From positions 3,286,001 to 3,350,000 of the forward strand of contig CP154795.1 of NCBI GenBank assembly GCA_039565995.1: 64,000 nt of DNA, written 5' to 3'. A program made the position numbers and the translations under genes. Below the pieces are notes generated by a model. That model made no database searches and was not told the origin of the DNA. It worked only from the letters and a program-made list of their open reading frames with translations. The stretch comes from Propionibacteriaceae bacterium ZF39. Lineage in GTDB: Bacteria > Actinomycetota > Actinomycetes > Propionibacteriales > Propionibacteriaceae. Of the stretch, positions 47,000 through 56,717 are shown piece after piece; position 1 is the first letter of the stretch; every line of letters begins with the position of its first letter.

Positions 47000-48566
47000 T
47001 CGGTTGGTACAACCCCCAGACATCGCGAAGCGCGTTGCAGACCTCGCCGACCGTGGCCTTCGCCTTGAGCGCTTCCTTCATCGGATAGAGCAGGTTATCG
47101 CTGCCACGCCCGGCTTCGCGAATTTTCTCCAGCGCGGCCTCGACGGCGGCGTTGTCGCGATTGGCGCGCAGGTCGGCCAGACGCTGGGCCTGCTGCTCGC
47201 CGATCGTGGGATCGAGGCGCAGCGGGTCGTAGTGCTCTTCTTCGTCGAGCGTGAACCGGTTGACGCCCACGACGACGCGGTCACCGGTGTCGACCTGCTG
47301 GGCATAGTGATAGGCCGACTGTTCGATCTCGTTCTTCTGGAAGCCCTGCTCGATCGCGCGCACGGCACCGCCGCGGTCGTCGATCTCGTTGATCAGCTTC
47401 CAGGCCTCGGCCTCGACATCGTCGGTGAGCGACTCCACGACATAGGAGCCGGCGAAGGGATCGACCGTCTTGGTGACGTCCGACTCATAGGCGATCACCT
47501 GCTGCGTACGCAGAGCGAGGCGCGCGGCCTTCTGGGTCGGCAGCGCGATGGCCTCGTCGAACGAGTTGGTGTGCAGCGACTGCGTGCCGCCCAGCGCAGC
47601 CGCGAGGGCCTGGACCGCGACGCGGACCATGTTGACCTCGGGCTGCTGCGCGGTGAGCTGGACGCCGGCAGTCTGGGTGTGGAAACGCAGCATTTGCGAC
47701 TTCGGGTTCTTGGCCCCGAAACGCTCGGTCATGATCTTGGCCCAGATCCGCCGCGCAGCCCGGAACTTGGCCACCTCTTCGAGGATGGTGGTGCGCGAGA
47801 CGAAGAAGAACGACAGCCGGGGGGCGAAGTCGTCGACCGCCAGGCCGGCGTCAATGGCGGCCTGCACATAGGCGATCCCGTCGGCAAGCGTGAAGGCGAT
47901 CTCCTGCGCGGGGGTCGCCCCGGCCTCGGCCATGTGATAGCCGGAGATGGAGATCGTGTTCCACTTGGGGATCTCGTCCTTGCAGTACGCGAAGATGTCG
48001 GAGATCAGCCGCAACGACGGGGCTGGCGGGAAGATATAGGTGCCGCGCGCGATGTATTCCTTGAGCACGTCGTTCTGGATCGTGCCAGTGAGTTGGTCGG
48101 CGGAGATGCCCTGCTCCTCGGCCACGAGCTGATAGAGCAACAGCAGCACCGCAGCGGGAGCATTGATGGTCATCGAGGTCGAGACCTTGTCGAGCGGGAT
48201 GTTGTCGAACAGGACCTTCATGTCCTCGATCGAGTCGATCGCCACGCCGACCTTGCCGACTTCCCCGGCCGCCATCGCGTCATCGGAGTCATAACCCATC
48301 TGGGTCGGCAGGTCGAAGGCCACGGACAGGCCCATCGTGCCGTTGGCGATGAGTTCCTGATAGCGGGCGTTGGACTCGGTCGCGGTGCCGAACCCGGCGT
48401 ACTGCCGCATCGTCCAGGGACGCTGGGTATACATCGTCGGGTAGACGCCGCGAGTGAACGGGTATTTACCCGGCTCGCCCAGTTGGGTCGCCGGGTCAAA
48501 ATCGGCGAGCGCGTCCGCGCCATAGATGGACTGGAACTCGGTGCCGGATTCGGTCTGTCCGCTCAT
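46986..48566 (-). CDS. Methylmalonyl-CoA-mutase-type acyl-CoA mutase, large subunit
   Basis: A 526-residue B12-dependent mutase catalytic subunit without the cobalamin-binding domain, so it needs a separate small subunit, which is not in the window. Substrate-site pointers: [11 protein letters not shown] has Tyr, and [12 protein letters not shown] has Arg, where isobutyryl-CoA mutases have Phe and Gln; [12 protein letters not shown] carries the active-site His. This favours methylmalonyl-CoA (carboxylated) substrates. ATG at 48566 is chosen because TAGTCT (48574-48579) ends 7 bases upstream (leaderless type); ATG at 48596 is the alternative. It overlaps the amidohydrolase gene at its 3' end. 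Confidence 0.9.
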   Translation of the reverse strand: MSGQTESGTEFQSIYGADALADFDPATQLGEPGKYPFTRGVYPTMYTQRPWTMRQYAGFGTATESNARYQELIANGTMGLSVAFDLPTQMGYDSDDAMAAGEVGKVGVAIDSIEDMKVLFDNIPLDKVSTSMTINAPAAVLLLLYQLVAEEQGISADQLTGTIQNDVLKEYIARGTYIFPPAPSLRLISDIFAYCKDEIPKWNTISISGYHMAEAGATPAQEIAFTLADGIAYVQAAIDAGLAVDDFAPRLSFFFVSRTTILEEVAKFRAARRIWAKIMTERFGAKNPKSQMLRFHTQTAGVQLTAQQPEVNMVRVAVQALAAALGGTQSLHTNSFDEAIALPTQKAARLALRTQQVIAYESDVTKTVDPFAGSYVVESLTDDVEAEAWKLINEIDDRGGAVRAIEQGFQKNEIEQSAYHYAQQVDTGDRVVVGVNRFTLDEEEHYDPLRLDPTIGEQQAQRLADLRANRDNAAVEAALEKIREAGRGSDNLLYPMKEALKAKATVGEVCNALRDVWGLYQPNDAF

Positions 48567-48887
48567 GGTCCGAAGACTACTGGTGTCCTCTGACATCCAT
48601 AGCGGGATCGCCTGAAAAGTGAGCACGGGAACCCGTCCGCGGCAGGCATCGACCGGGCCGCCCCCATGGGCGCTCCGGGTTATGAAGCTGTGACTAGCCA
48701 AGGGTCCACTTCGCGCCTATCATCATCCGCACGAGAAATTTTCAACCACGATTCAGCGTACCTGTTGGCCATGGGCAGTGCAGCCCATGGAGCAGAGAGT
48801 GGGTGGTTGAGGGTCTGACGTTCCTACCAGGCGAGACCGGTCGCCCGCCTCCACCCCGTCCGTTTTTCCCGTGTAAAGGTCCCCCGC
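48567..48887 (+). promoter_or_regulatory. Arylsulfatase promoter and hairpin-rich leader
   Basis: No gene lies in these 321 bases. A -10-like TATCAT is at 48718-48723. Downstream, CCATGGGC (48769-48776) and GCCCATGG (48783-48790) form a dyad; the same palindromic core CCCATGGG is also at 48663-48670. Next, GGGTGG (48801-48806) can pair with CCACCC (48851-48856), enclosing GGCGA-GACCGG-TCGCC (48830-48845), and TTTTT follows at 48863-48867. A hairpin plus T-run 20 bases before the start codon resembles an attenuator or riboswitch platform. I recognise no known riboswitch class. Confidence 0.5.
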
Positions 48888-50708
48888 ATGTTCTTCTCAA
48901 AGAAGCCTTCGTCCCGTCTGGCACTCGCCGGCCTGTCCCTCGGAGCCTCAGCGCTCCTCGTGGGCACCATGTCGGCCTGCACCTCCGGGGCCGGCGGCCC
49001 CTCCTCCACCTCCAGGGCCAGCAACTCCGCAGGCGCGCAGGGCGCCCAGCAGCCGAACATTCTGATGATCGTCATGGATGACCTCGGCTACACCGACCTG
49101 GGCGCCTACGGCGGCGAGACCGAGACCCCGAACCTGGATGCCCTGGCCAATCAGAGCGCCCAGTTCACCGACTTCCACGCCTCCCCGCTGTGCGCACCGA
49201 CCCGCGCCGAGCTGCTCACCGGCCAGGACCGCCACATGGTCGGCCTCGGCTCGATGGAAGGCATGGCTCCTCCCGGGGTGTCGCTGGAGACTCCCGGCTA
49301 CAAGGGCAGCCTCGACGGTGACTTCACCAGCATTGCCACCACCCTCGGCAAGGCTGGCTATGACACCTACCAGGTGGGCAAGTGGCACCTGGGCATGGAA
49401 ACCGGCCAGACCCCGAAGGACCTCGGCTTCGATCAGAACTTCACCCTCTTTGATGCCGGCGCGTCCTATTTCCCCGACGCCAAGCGTCTTTTCGACCGTC
49501 CGGCCCAGCCGTTCGATACCGTCATCTACAACCAGAACGGCAAGAACCTGGACAAGGTGCCCGACAACTTCTTTGCTACTCGCTCGTACACCGACGAGAT
49601 GATCAAGATGGTCGATCACAGCAAGGACACCGGCAAGCCCTTCTTCGGCTACCTGGCGTACACGGCACCGCACGATCCGCTGCATGTCGAGGACAAGACG
49701 CTGATCAAGAAGTACGCCGACCTCTACCTGAACAAGGACTACGCGGCCCTGCGCGATGCCCGCATCAAGAGCATGGTCGACAAGGGCCTCATCAAGGACG
49801 GCACGCCCACCCGCTGGATCGATCGCACGCCCAAGTGGGACACCCTGACCCCGGAGCAGCAGAAGGACCTGGCCTATCGCATGGCCACCTACGCCGCGGT
49901 GATCCATGAGGCGGACGCCCAGATCGGACGCCTGGTCACCCACCTCAAGGAGACCGGGAAGTATGACAACACCCTGATCGCAGTGGTGAGCGACAATGGC
50001 GCGTCGGCGAGCACCCAGGTGATGTACGAGAACTTCAGCAAGCAGCCGGACTGGTTCAAGAAGAACTACCCGAAGATCGGCAATATCGACGCCTACGGCG
50101 AAGAAGGCTCGTTCGCCTCCATCGGTTTCCACTCCGCCCAGGTCGCGTCGGGCCCCTACTTCCAGGCCAAGAACACCTTGTTCGAAGGTGGCACCCGCGT
50201 ACCGGCGCTCATCAAGACCCCGGCCGGCAGCGGACCCGCCGACCACCGCGTGGTCAACACCTTCGCCCACATGACCGACCTGTATCCGACCTTCATGGAC
50301 TATGCGGGCGTCAAGGAGGGCAGTGTGCCGAACCTGCTGGGCAATACTGCTCGTCCGGTCCTCGAGGGCACCTCCGACAAGATCGGCACCGACGAATTCG
50401 GGTGGGAGCACTTCGGTCACCGGGCCTATCGTTCCGGGGATTGGAAGCTCATCTTCACCCCGACCCCGATGGGCGGAAACGGCCAGTACCAGCTCTTCAA
50501 CCTGGCCGACGATCCGGGTGAGACCAAGGACGTCATCAACGAGCACCCGGACGTTGCCAAGGATCTCGAGGCCAAGTGGGACGCCTTCGCCAAGGCCAAC
50601 AACATCGCGGTCGTCGACTTTGCCAAGGTCAACGAAGTTGCTCCCAAGGCTGCTGATCGTTGGTACATGATGGACTGGGCCACCGAGACCACCAGGGTCG
50701 GCGGTTGA
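48888..50708 (+). CDS. Arylsulfatase lipoprotein
   Basis: A 606-residue type-I sulfatase. The signal peptide ends in lipobox MSAC, so the enzyme is probably lipid-anchored outside the cell. The metal site begins with IVMDDLGYTDLGAYGG, the formylglycine motif is SPLCAPTRAELLTGQDRHM (CxPxR, about residue 103), and GKWHLGMETGQ is the second conserved block. It cleaves sulfate esters once its Cys is oxidised to formylglycine. The activating enzyme is encoded 7 bases downstream. AAAGG lies upstream of the ATG. Its Tyr codons are mostly TAC while many neighbours use TAT freely; this may reflect expression or origin. Confidence 0.93.
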   Translation: MFFSKKPSSRLALAGLSLGASALLVGTMSACTSGAGGPSSTSRASNSAGAQGAQQPNILMIVMDDLGYTDLGAYGGETETPNLDALANQSAQFTDFHASPLCAPTRAELLTGQDRHMVGLGSMEGMAPPGVSLETPGYKGSLDGDFTSIATTLGKAGYDTYQVGKWHLGMETGQTPKDLGFDQNFTLFDAGASYFPDAKRLFDRPAQPFDTVIYNQNGKNLDKVPDNFFATRSYTDEMIKMVDHSKDTGKPFFGYLAYTAPHDPLHVEDKTLIKKYADLYLNKDYAALRDARIKSMVDKGLIKDGTPTRWIDRTPKWDTLTPEQQKDLAYRMATYAAVIHEADAQIGRLVTHLKETGKYDNTLIAVVSDNGASASTQVMYENFSKQPDWFKKNYPKIGNIDAYGEEGSFASIGFHSAQVASGPYFQAKNTLFEGGTRVPALIKTPAGSGPADHRVVNTFAHMTDLYPTFMDYAGVKEGSVPNLLGNTARPVLEGTSDKIGTDEFGWEHFGHRAYRSGDWKLIFTPTPMGGNGQYQLFNLADDPGETKDVINEHPDVAKDLEAKWDAFAKANNIAVVDFAKVNEVAPKAADRWYMMDWATETTRVGG

Positions 50709-50715
50709 TCCACTG

Positions 50716-51666
50716 ATGGCAAATTGCTGCACCCCGGAGGGCGCAGAAACCCTCGACTCCGGCGCTCCGCTCCCCGAGACCACCGTGGTCCGCGGGGACG
50801 GGGCGCCGGGAGGGCACTATGCCGGCGACCTCCGGCCCATCCCATCGGGAAGTTTCGTGATGGGTGACCATTTCGACGAAGGTTATCCGGCCGACGGGGA
50901 AACCCCGCTCCACCAGGTGCAGCTCGACGAATTCCAGATGGCTGCGACCAGCGTGACCAATCAGGAGTTCGCTGCCTTCGTGGAGGCAACCGGCTATCGC
51001 ACCACGGCGGAAGAGCAGGGTGTTTCTGCCGTCTTCTATGCGGCGTTCCGGGGCCGTCGGGAGGACATTCTCAGTGTCCCTGCCCGGGTGCCCTGGTGGC
51101 TGGCGGTGCGGGGAGCCGACTGGCGCCACCCGGACGGACCCGCCTCCAGCCTCGCCGGACGTGCGGACCACCCCGTGATCCACGTGTCCTGGGATGATGC
51201 CCAGGCCTTCTGCGCCTGGTCGGGCACCCGGTTGCCCACCGAGGCGGAGTGGGAGTACGCCGCTCGCGGTGGTTTGGCGGGTCGTCGCTACGCCTGGGGC
51301 GATGAGTTGTTGGTCGACGGCGCCTGGAACTGCAACATCTGGCAGGGCCGTTTCCCGGAGGAGAACTCGGCCGAGGACGGTTATCTCACCACTGCCCCGG
51401 CGGCGAGCTATCAGCCCAATGGCTTTGGCCTGCACCAGATGGCCGGGAATGTGTGGGAGTGGTGCCAGGACTGGTTCGATCCGGGCTATTACGCCCGCTC
51501 GCCCGAGCTGAATCCCCAAGGGGCTGATGCCGGGGTGCGACGCGTGATGCGGGGCGGGTCTTATCTGTGCCACGACTCCTATTGCAACCGCTATCGAGTG
51601 GCGGCGCGGAACTCGAACACCCCGGATTCAAGCTCCGGAAACATCGGATTCCGGGTGGTCCGCTGA
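50716..51666 (+). CDS. Formylglycine-generating enzyme
   Basis: A 316-residue SUMF1/FGE-family oxidase that converts the sulfatase Cys to formylglycine. The fold motifs IPSGSFVMGDHFDEGYPADG, THVSWDDA-like HPVIHVSWDDAQAFCAW, RLPTEAEWEYAARGG and GNVWEWCQDWFD are all present. Near the end, GGSYLCHDSYCNRYRVAARN holds the two Cys that bind copper in true FGEs, followed by NTPDSSSGNIGFR. The 7-base gap to the sulfatase gene indicates a two-gene operon, closed by the terminator at 51698. Confidence 0.95.
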   Translation: MANCCTPEGAETLDSGAPLPETTVVRGDGAPGGHYAGDLRPIPSGSFVMGDHFDEGYPADGETPLHQVQLDEFQMAATSVTNQEFAAFVEATGYRTTAEEQGVSAVFYAAFRGRREDILSVPARVPWWLAVRGADWRHPDGPASSLAGRADHPVIHVSWDDAQAFCAWSGTRLPTEAEWEYAARGGLAGRRYAWGDELLVDGAWNCNIWQGRFPEENSAEDGYLTTAPAASYQPNGFGLHQMAGNVWEWCQDWFDPGYYARSPELNPQGADAGVRRVMRGGSYLCHDSYCNRYRVAARNSNTPDSSSGNIGFRVVR

Positions 51667-51697
51667 CGCCATCCCCGGACTGGCCGGTCAGAGAATT

Positions 51698-51744
51698 TCC
51701 CGACGCAGGAACGATGGATCGCCATCTTCCCGCGTCGGGATTTT
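51698..51744 (+). terminator. Terminator after the sulfatase/FGE operon
   Basis: TCCCGACGC (51698-51706) pairs with GCGTCGGGA (51732-51740), with an inner GATGG-ATCG-CCATC stem, and TTTT follows. Confidence 0.85.
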
Positions 51745-51791
51745 CGTTTCTGCGGGTGAGGACCGCACCGGCCCTGCGGGGCGGACACCGC

Positions 51792-53030
51792 TCAGACGAC
51801 CTGACTGACCAACGTCTCGGCGGCGTCCACGATGCCGACGGTCTCGGCCTGCCAGTTGCGCTCCTGGGAGCGATACGGCCCGGTCGCCAGCGAGATAATG
51901 ACCGCGGCCGCCCGCAATCGCAGTTCGGTCGGATCGACGCGTTCGTCGAACACCGGCACCCAGGTGGCCAACAGATGCCGCACCCGGGCAGCTTGGGTGG
52001 CGTTCATCCGCTGCACGGTCGAGAGGTGTGCGATCAGGCAGGCCAGATCGTCGGCCCGGCGGCCCGGTCCGGCCGTATCGACATCGAGCAGCCCACAGAT
52101 CTGGCCGCCGGCGACATGCAACTGCCCCTCGTGGAAGTCCCCGTGCGTCGGCTCATTGCCCGGAGGAATCGGCGCCAGTCCCTGCTCGATCTCCCGCGCA
52201 AGCCACGTCAGGCGGGGTTCCAGCGTGGGCATCGCCTTGATCACCATGCGCGTGTAGTGCTGAATCGCATCCGCCCACGGTGGCCGGCGCGGCAGCTCCG
52301 CCACCTGGCGCGGCATCGAGTCCAGGACCCAGATCAGCTGCTCGGCTGTGCAGGGTGGTTCGGGGTCGAAGATCGCGCGGCTGAGCGGCGTACCCGGCAA
52401 CTCATCCAGCACCAACAGGCAATCGGGAGTGGGAAGGGCGATGCGCGGGGCGGGTACACCAGCCGCCCGCAACAACTCGTGACGCGCCTTCACCTGCGGG
52501 AACAGGCTCTCGCGCAGGACCTTGATATAGAAGACGGTCCGGCCCGGGCCCTGACCGCGATCGGGCAGCGCGGTCGCCCGGAGGACCGCCCGGCGTCGAG
52601 GGCGATAGCCGATCATGTCGAGCTTCACCTGGTCGGGCCGCAGGCGCACCCCCATCACCTCGGACAGCATCGGCGCCACCGACTCCGCATAAGCTGCCCT
52701 GGCCAGCCCCGGCAGGTCAGGATCCTTGGGATAGAGCCAGACCACGGCCTCGCGATCGCCGTCAACGAAGATCTCGGCGCGCTCGTCGGTCGGCGCACGC
52801 CCGTGCGCCCGGGCGCTCACCCCAAGCAGTTCGTTGCGGCGCCCGAACGGCCAGTCGACCACAGCGCTGTAGGTCGCAGTGGTGGACTGGTTCGGGTTCG
52901 CATCCACATGATCGAGAGACCAGCGCACCAGCGTGCCGCCCGCATGCGTCACCGCTGCCGCCAGCAGCGGGCCAACCTGGTTGGTGGTCAGCAGCCGCGA
53001 CCCGTCGGCGTCGGGGGTGGTTGCGCTCAT
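51792..53030 (-). CDS. Phosphotransferase-family (APH-like) kinase
   Basis: A 412-residue aminoglycoside-phosphotransferase-like protein. The catalytic loop is PTHGDFHEGQLHV, with Gln where Asn is usual, and the metal-binding motif is LLDVDTAGPG in place of the common IDWE. The N-terminal lobe (about residues 15-190) is less clear. Substrate unknown; a metabolic small molecule is likelier than an antibiotic. GGAGG lies only 3 bases before the ATG. It is followed on the same strand by no other gene and has trpS 37 bases upstream. Confidence 0.8.
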   Translation of the reverse strand: MSATTPDADGSRLLTTNQVGPLLAAAVTHAGGTLVRWSLDHVDANPNQSTTATYSAVVDWPFGRRNELLGVSARAHGRAPTDERAEIFVDGDREAVVWLYPKDPDLPGLARAAYAESVAPMLSEVMGVRLRPDQVKLDMIGYRPRRRAVLRATALPDRGQGPGRTVFYIKVLRESLFPQVKARHELLRAAGVPAPRIALPTPDCLLVLDELPGTPLSRAIFDPEPPCTAEQLIWVLDSMPRQVAELPRRPPWADAIQHYTRMVIKAMPTLEPRLTWLAREIEQGLAPIPPGNEPTHGDFHEGQLHVAGGQICGLLDVDTAGPGRRADDLACLIAHLSTVQRMNATQAARVRHLLATWVPVFDERVDPTELRLRAAAVIISLATGPYRSQERNWQAETVGIVDAAETLVSQVV

Positions 53031-53067
53031 GATCCTCCGGCGGTCATTCTCCGGCTGATCTGCACGC

Positions 53068-54078
53068 TCAGATCAGCATGCCGATCTTGTCATAGACCGA
53101 TGCCGTGGTCGCATGAGCCACCGTCCGGGCACGTTCCGCACCGTCGTTGAGAATGCGCTCGAGCTCGGCCCGATCGTCCATGAGCTCCAGCGTCCGAGCC
53201 CGGATCGGAGTCAGCTCGTCGGCCACGGCTTCGGCAACGGCGACCTTGAGATGGCCATACATCTTGCCGTCGAAGCTTGCGACCACCTCATCGACCGGCG
53301 TACGCGTGATCGCCGCCAGGATCGACAGCAGATTGGACACGCCGGGTTTGTTGGCCTCGTCATAACGGATCTCGGTGTCCGAGTCGGTCACGGCCGACTT
53401 GAACTTCTTGGTGTTCGCCTTCGGCTCGTCGAGGATGTTGATCAGGCCGTTGGGCGATTCGGCCGACTTCGACATCTTGGCCGTGGGCTCCTGCAGGTCC
53501 TGGATCTTGCCGACCGACGCGAGGATGTGGGGCTCGGGCACCACGAACGTGTCGCCATAGCGCGCGTTGAACCGCGTCGCGAGGTCGCGGGTCAGCTCCA
53601 GGTGCTGGCGCTGGTCCTCCCCCACCGGCACCTTGTCGGCCTGATAGATCAGGATGTCCGCCGCCATGAGGACGGGATAGGTGAACAGCCCGACGTTGGT
53701 GGACTCGACGCCACGCTTGACGGACTTGTCCTTGAACTGCGTCATGCGGCTCGCCTGGCCGAACCCGGTGAGGCAGGCCAGCACCCACATGAGCTGCGTA
53801 TGTTCCGGCACCTGCGACTGGACGAAGACGACCGACTTCTCCGGGTCGATGCCGGCGGCGATGACCTGGGCCGCGGTCACCAGGCTGCGCTCGCGCAGCT
53901 GCTCGGGCTCGGGCCACTCGTTGTAGGAGTGCAGATTCGCCACCCCGAAGAACGCCTCGAACTCATCCTGCATCCCCACCCACTGCCGCAGCGCACCGAG
54001 ATAGTTCCCGAGGTGCATCGAGTCGGACGTGGGCTGGACCAGGGACAGGGCGCGAGGCTTCGAACTCATGGGCGTCAT
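53068..54078 (-). CDS. trpS: Tryptophanyl-tRNA synthetase
   Basis: A class-I aminoacyl-tRNA synthetase of about 336 residues that charges tRNA-Trp. The HIGH-type motif is PTSDSMHLGNYLGAL and the KMSKS loop is TAKMSKSAESPNG; DILIYQADKVPVGEDQRQHLE is the Trp/ATP pocket. The segment LHSYNEWPEPEQL, where many TrpS proteins have a DxHA(I/L)T-like stretch, is a variant. Either ATG, 54078 or 54069, may be the start. The hemolysin-like gene upstream on the same strand ends 34 bases away. Confidence 0.93.
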   Translation of the reverse strand: MTPMSSKPRALSLVQPTSDSMHLGNYLGALRQWVGMQDEFEAFFGVANLHSYNEWPEPEQLRERSLVTAAQVIAAGIDPEKSVVFVQSQVPEHTQLMWVLACLTGFGQASRMTQFKDKSVKRGVESTNVGLFTYPVLMAADILIYQADKVPVGEDQRQHLELTRDLATRFNARYGDTFVVPEPHILASVGKIQDLQEPTAKMSKSAESPNGLINILDEPKANTKKFKSAVTDSDTEIRYDEANKPGVSNLLSILAAITRTPVDEVVASFDGKMYGHLKVAVAEAVADELTPIRARTLELMDDRAELERILNDGAERARTVAHATTASVYDKIGMLI

Positions 54079-54112
54079 TGTTCACCGGAGCGCGGCGGAC
54101 GCGCGAATCGTT

Positions 54113-55441
54113 TCAGACCCCGGCAGCCTCGGCCGCGGGCGCGTCATCAAGGCGCTCGAGCCGGATCCGCGCAGCGCGGCGACCGTCGAGTTCGGTGACG
54201 GTGAAGAGAATGGGTACGCCGTCCTCGTCATCGGGGGCACCCACCCGCGCGAGCTCGACCCGGATCTCGTCCCCTTCACCGGGCAGCCGGCCGAGCTGGG
54301 CCATCACATAACCCGCGAGCGTGTCATAGGGCCCTTCGGGCAGCACATAGCCGGTCTCGTCGGCGAAATCCTCGAGCGACACCAACCCTTCGAGCTCGCG
54401 ATAGTTCGCCTCGACGGGCTGGTTCTCGACCACGACGTCGTATTCATCGGTGATGTCGCCGACGAGCTCCTCGACGAGGTCCTCCATGGTCACGATGCCG
54501 GCCGTGCCGCCGTATTCGTCGCGCACGATGGCCAGGTGGGCCGCATTGCGCCGCATCTCCGACAGCGCGCGCAGCACCTTCACTGTGTCCGGGAACGCGA
54601 GGACCGGGCGTACGAAATCGATGACGGGAGTCGAGCGGGTCGCCACCTCGGGATCGAAAAGGTCCCGCACGTGCACGAACCCGGCAATGTCATCGGCCGA
54701 ATCACGGGTCACGGGATAGCGCGAATGGGGCGCGGCGGCCATGATGCGAACCGCCTTGTAGGCCGGCAGGTCGCCGTCGACGAACTCGACCTCGGTGCGC
54801 GGGATCATCACCTCGCGCAGGGACCGCTCGCCCGCATCGAACACGTCGTCCACGATCCGGCGTTCCTCGTCACCGAGCGTCGACGAGGCCGACACCATGG
54901 ACCGGATCTCCTCGTCGGTGACCTCCTCGCGCGACGCCTTGGGGTCACCACCGAGAACCCGCACGACGATGTTCGTCGACAGGCCCAGGAACCAGATCAC
55001 GGGCTTCAGCGCGGTGGCGATGCCGCTGATCATCGGCGCCAGGGCGAGCGCAAACCCCTCGGCCCGCTGCATCGCGAGCCGCTTGGCGGTGAGTTCGGAG
55101 AACACGATCGAGAAGTAGGAGATGACGATCGTGACGAGCACCAGGGCGAGGGTGGACGCTCCCGGGACGCCGCGTTCGTGCAGCCAGCCACCGAACCATT
55201 CGGCGATCGTCGCGCCACCGAACGAAGCGGAGAGGAAGCCCGAAAGCGTGACGCCGATCTGCACCGCCGACAGGAACGTATTCGGATTCCCCGCGAGCTT
55301 CGCCACCGTCGCCCCACGCTTGCCACGCGTCGAGAGCTGCCGGATCTGGCTCTCCCGCAGTGACACGAGTGCCATCTCGGCGCCCGCGAAGACCCCGCCG
55401 ATGAGGATGAAGAGGAAGATCAGCAGGATGTCGGTCACCAT
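54113..55441 (-). CDS. CNNM/CBS-domain (hemolysin C-like) membrane protein
   Basis: A 442-residue protein of the TlyC/CorC-CNNM class. The DUF21 membrane domain (about residues 1-190) starts ILLIFLFILIGGVFAGAEMA and contains SFGGATIAEWFGG. Two CBS domains span about 205-335 (VMIPRTEVEFVDGD, IVRDEYGGTAGIVTMEDLVE). The C-terminal CorC_HlyC domain spans about 350-430. Members act in magnesium or cobalt transport homeostasis; hemolysin is a historical label. Confidence 0.9.
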   Translation of the reverse strand: MVTDILLIFLFILIGGVFAGAEMALVSLRESQIRQLSTRGKRGATVAKLAGNPNTFLSAVQIGVTLSGFLSASFGGATIAEWFGGWLHERGVPGASTLALVLVTIVISYFSIVFSELTAKRLAMQRAEGFALALAPMISGIATALKPVIWFLGLSTNIVVRVLGGDPKASREEVTDEEIRSMVSASSTLGDEERRIVDDVFDAGERSLREVMIPRTEVEFVDGDLPAYKAVRIMAAAPHSRYPVTRDSADDIAGFVHVRDLFDPEVATRSTPVIDFVRPVLAFPDTVKVLRALSEMRRNAAHLAIVRDEYGGTAGIVTMEDLVEELVGDITDEYDVVVENQPVEANYRELEGLVSLEDFADETGYVLPEGPYDTLAGYVMAQLGRLPGEGDEIRVELARVGAPDDEDGVPILFTVTELDGRRAARIRLERLDDAPAAEAAGV

Positions 55442-55554
55442 GACTGACTCCCGGACGCCGGTTGCTGGGGACTATCGGGCTCCGGACTGGCAGAAGGCAT
55501 GACGTCAGCCTAAATGACGTGACCGACAACACCCGGGTTCGGTTGAATCACGAC

Positions 55555-56682
55555 ATGCCCGATCAGGTCCCTCAGTCTCTCCCCACACTTGTGAGCCCCG
55601 ACGGTGCCGTCATCCTGCGCCCGTACCAGCCGCACGATGTCGGGCGGATCGTCGAGATGATCGGCGACCCGGAGTTCGCGCGGTGGACGAACACGCCCGT
55701 TCCCTTCACCGACAGCGACGGCCGGGCCTTCCTGGTCGCCACGGCGGCGCGGGTCTCGTCGGGAGAATTGCTGGCGTGGGCGATCGAGGCCGAGATCGAG
55801 GGGGTACGCCGGCTCTGCAGCTGCTTGCGGATCCGACTGATCGGCGATGGCCGGGGCGACATCAGCTATGGCCTGCATCCCGAGGGTCGCGGTCGCGGGC
55901 TCGTCAGGGCGGCCGGGCGGCTGGCGCTGGACTGGGTGTTCGACGCCGTCGGGCTCGAGGTCGTCACCTGGAACTGCGTGGTCGGGAACTGGGCCTCCCG
56001 CTGGACTGCCCTGGGCCTCGGTTTCCGGGTCGGCGGAGTCGCGCGCAAGGCGTACGCCCGCCGCGGCGAGCTCGTCGATGTCTGGATCGGCGAGGTCACG
56101 AGGGACGACTCGCGGGAATCTGCCGCTCCCCCGCGTCAGCCGGTGCTGACCGGGCCGGGCGTACGCCTGCGACCGTTCGCCGAGCGCGACGCGCCCCGAA
56201 TCGCCGAGGCCTGCAACGACGAGGCCACCCAGCACTGGGTGTCGATCCTGCCGCGGCCCTATCGCCTGAGCGATGCCGAGGGATTCATCGAGTGGTGCCG
56301 CGAGGGTAAGGCGACGGGCCAGGAATGGACGTGGTGCGTGGCCGGGACCGATTCGGACGAGTGCCTGGGCGCGATCACCCTGTTCGGACTCGCGGCACGC
56401 GATGGGGCCGGTGAGATCGGCTATTGGGCGCACCCGGACGCCCGCAGGCGCGGGTTGACGAGCGTTGCGGCCCGGCTCGTGGCCGACTTTGCCCTCGGCC
56501 CGGGGCCCGCCCAGACGGTGCGGCTCTTCGTGGCCGAGGACAATCACGCCTCGCAGCGCGTGGCCGAGCGCACGGGCGCGACGCGGGTGGGCACTCTCCC
56601 GGCGTACTCCGTCGTCCGGGACGGCACCCGCACCGACATGATCCTGTTTCTCCGCGGGCGGCAACCCGCCGCGGACAGGTGA
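55555..56682 (+). CDS. Tandem double GNAT acetyltransferase
   Basis: A 375-residue protein with two GNAT domains. The first (about residues 15-185) has the acetyl-CoA loop as GLHPEGRGRGLVRAAG. The second (about 200-370) has WAHPDARRRGLTSVAARLVA and ENHASQRVAERTGA. Each resembles RimJ/RimL-type N-acetyltransferases. The substrate is unknown. The ATG at 55555 gives a family-like N-terminus (LRPYQPHDVGRIVEMI follows); upstream in-frame codons overlap the promoter region of the divergent CNNM gene. Confidence 0.85.
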   Translation: MPDQVPQSLPTLVSPDGAVILRPYQPHDVGRIVEMIGDPEFARWTNTPVPFTDSDGRAFLVATAARVSSGELLAWAIEAEIEGVRRLCSCLRIRLIGDGRGDISYGLHPEGRGRGLVRAAGRLALDWVFDAVGLEVVTWNCVVGNWASRWTALGLGFRVGGVARKAYARRGELVDVWIGEVTRDDSRESAAPPRQPVLTGPGVRLRPFAERDAPRIAEACNDEATQHWVSILPRPYRLSDAEGFIEWCREGKATGQEWTWCVAGTDSDECLGAITLFGLAARDGAGEIGYWAHPDARRRGLTSVAARLVADFALGPGPAQTVRLFVAEDNHASQRVAERTGATRVGTLPAYSVVRDGTRTDMILFLRGRQPAADR

Positions 56683-56717
56683 GGCTCGTGGGCCGGAACA
56701 TGCGGGAGACTCGGGGG

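Noticed and set aside
46986-48566. Isobutyryl-CoA mutase large subunit
   Set aside because: Tyr and Arg stand where isobutyryl-CoA mutases have Phe and Gln, although the split-subunit form is shared.
51792-53030. Aminoglycoside resistance gene
   Set aside because: Catalytic and metal motifs are divergent and the context is housekeeping; only the fold family is supported.
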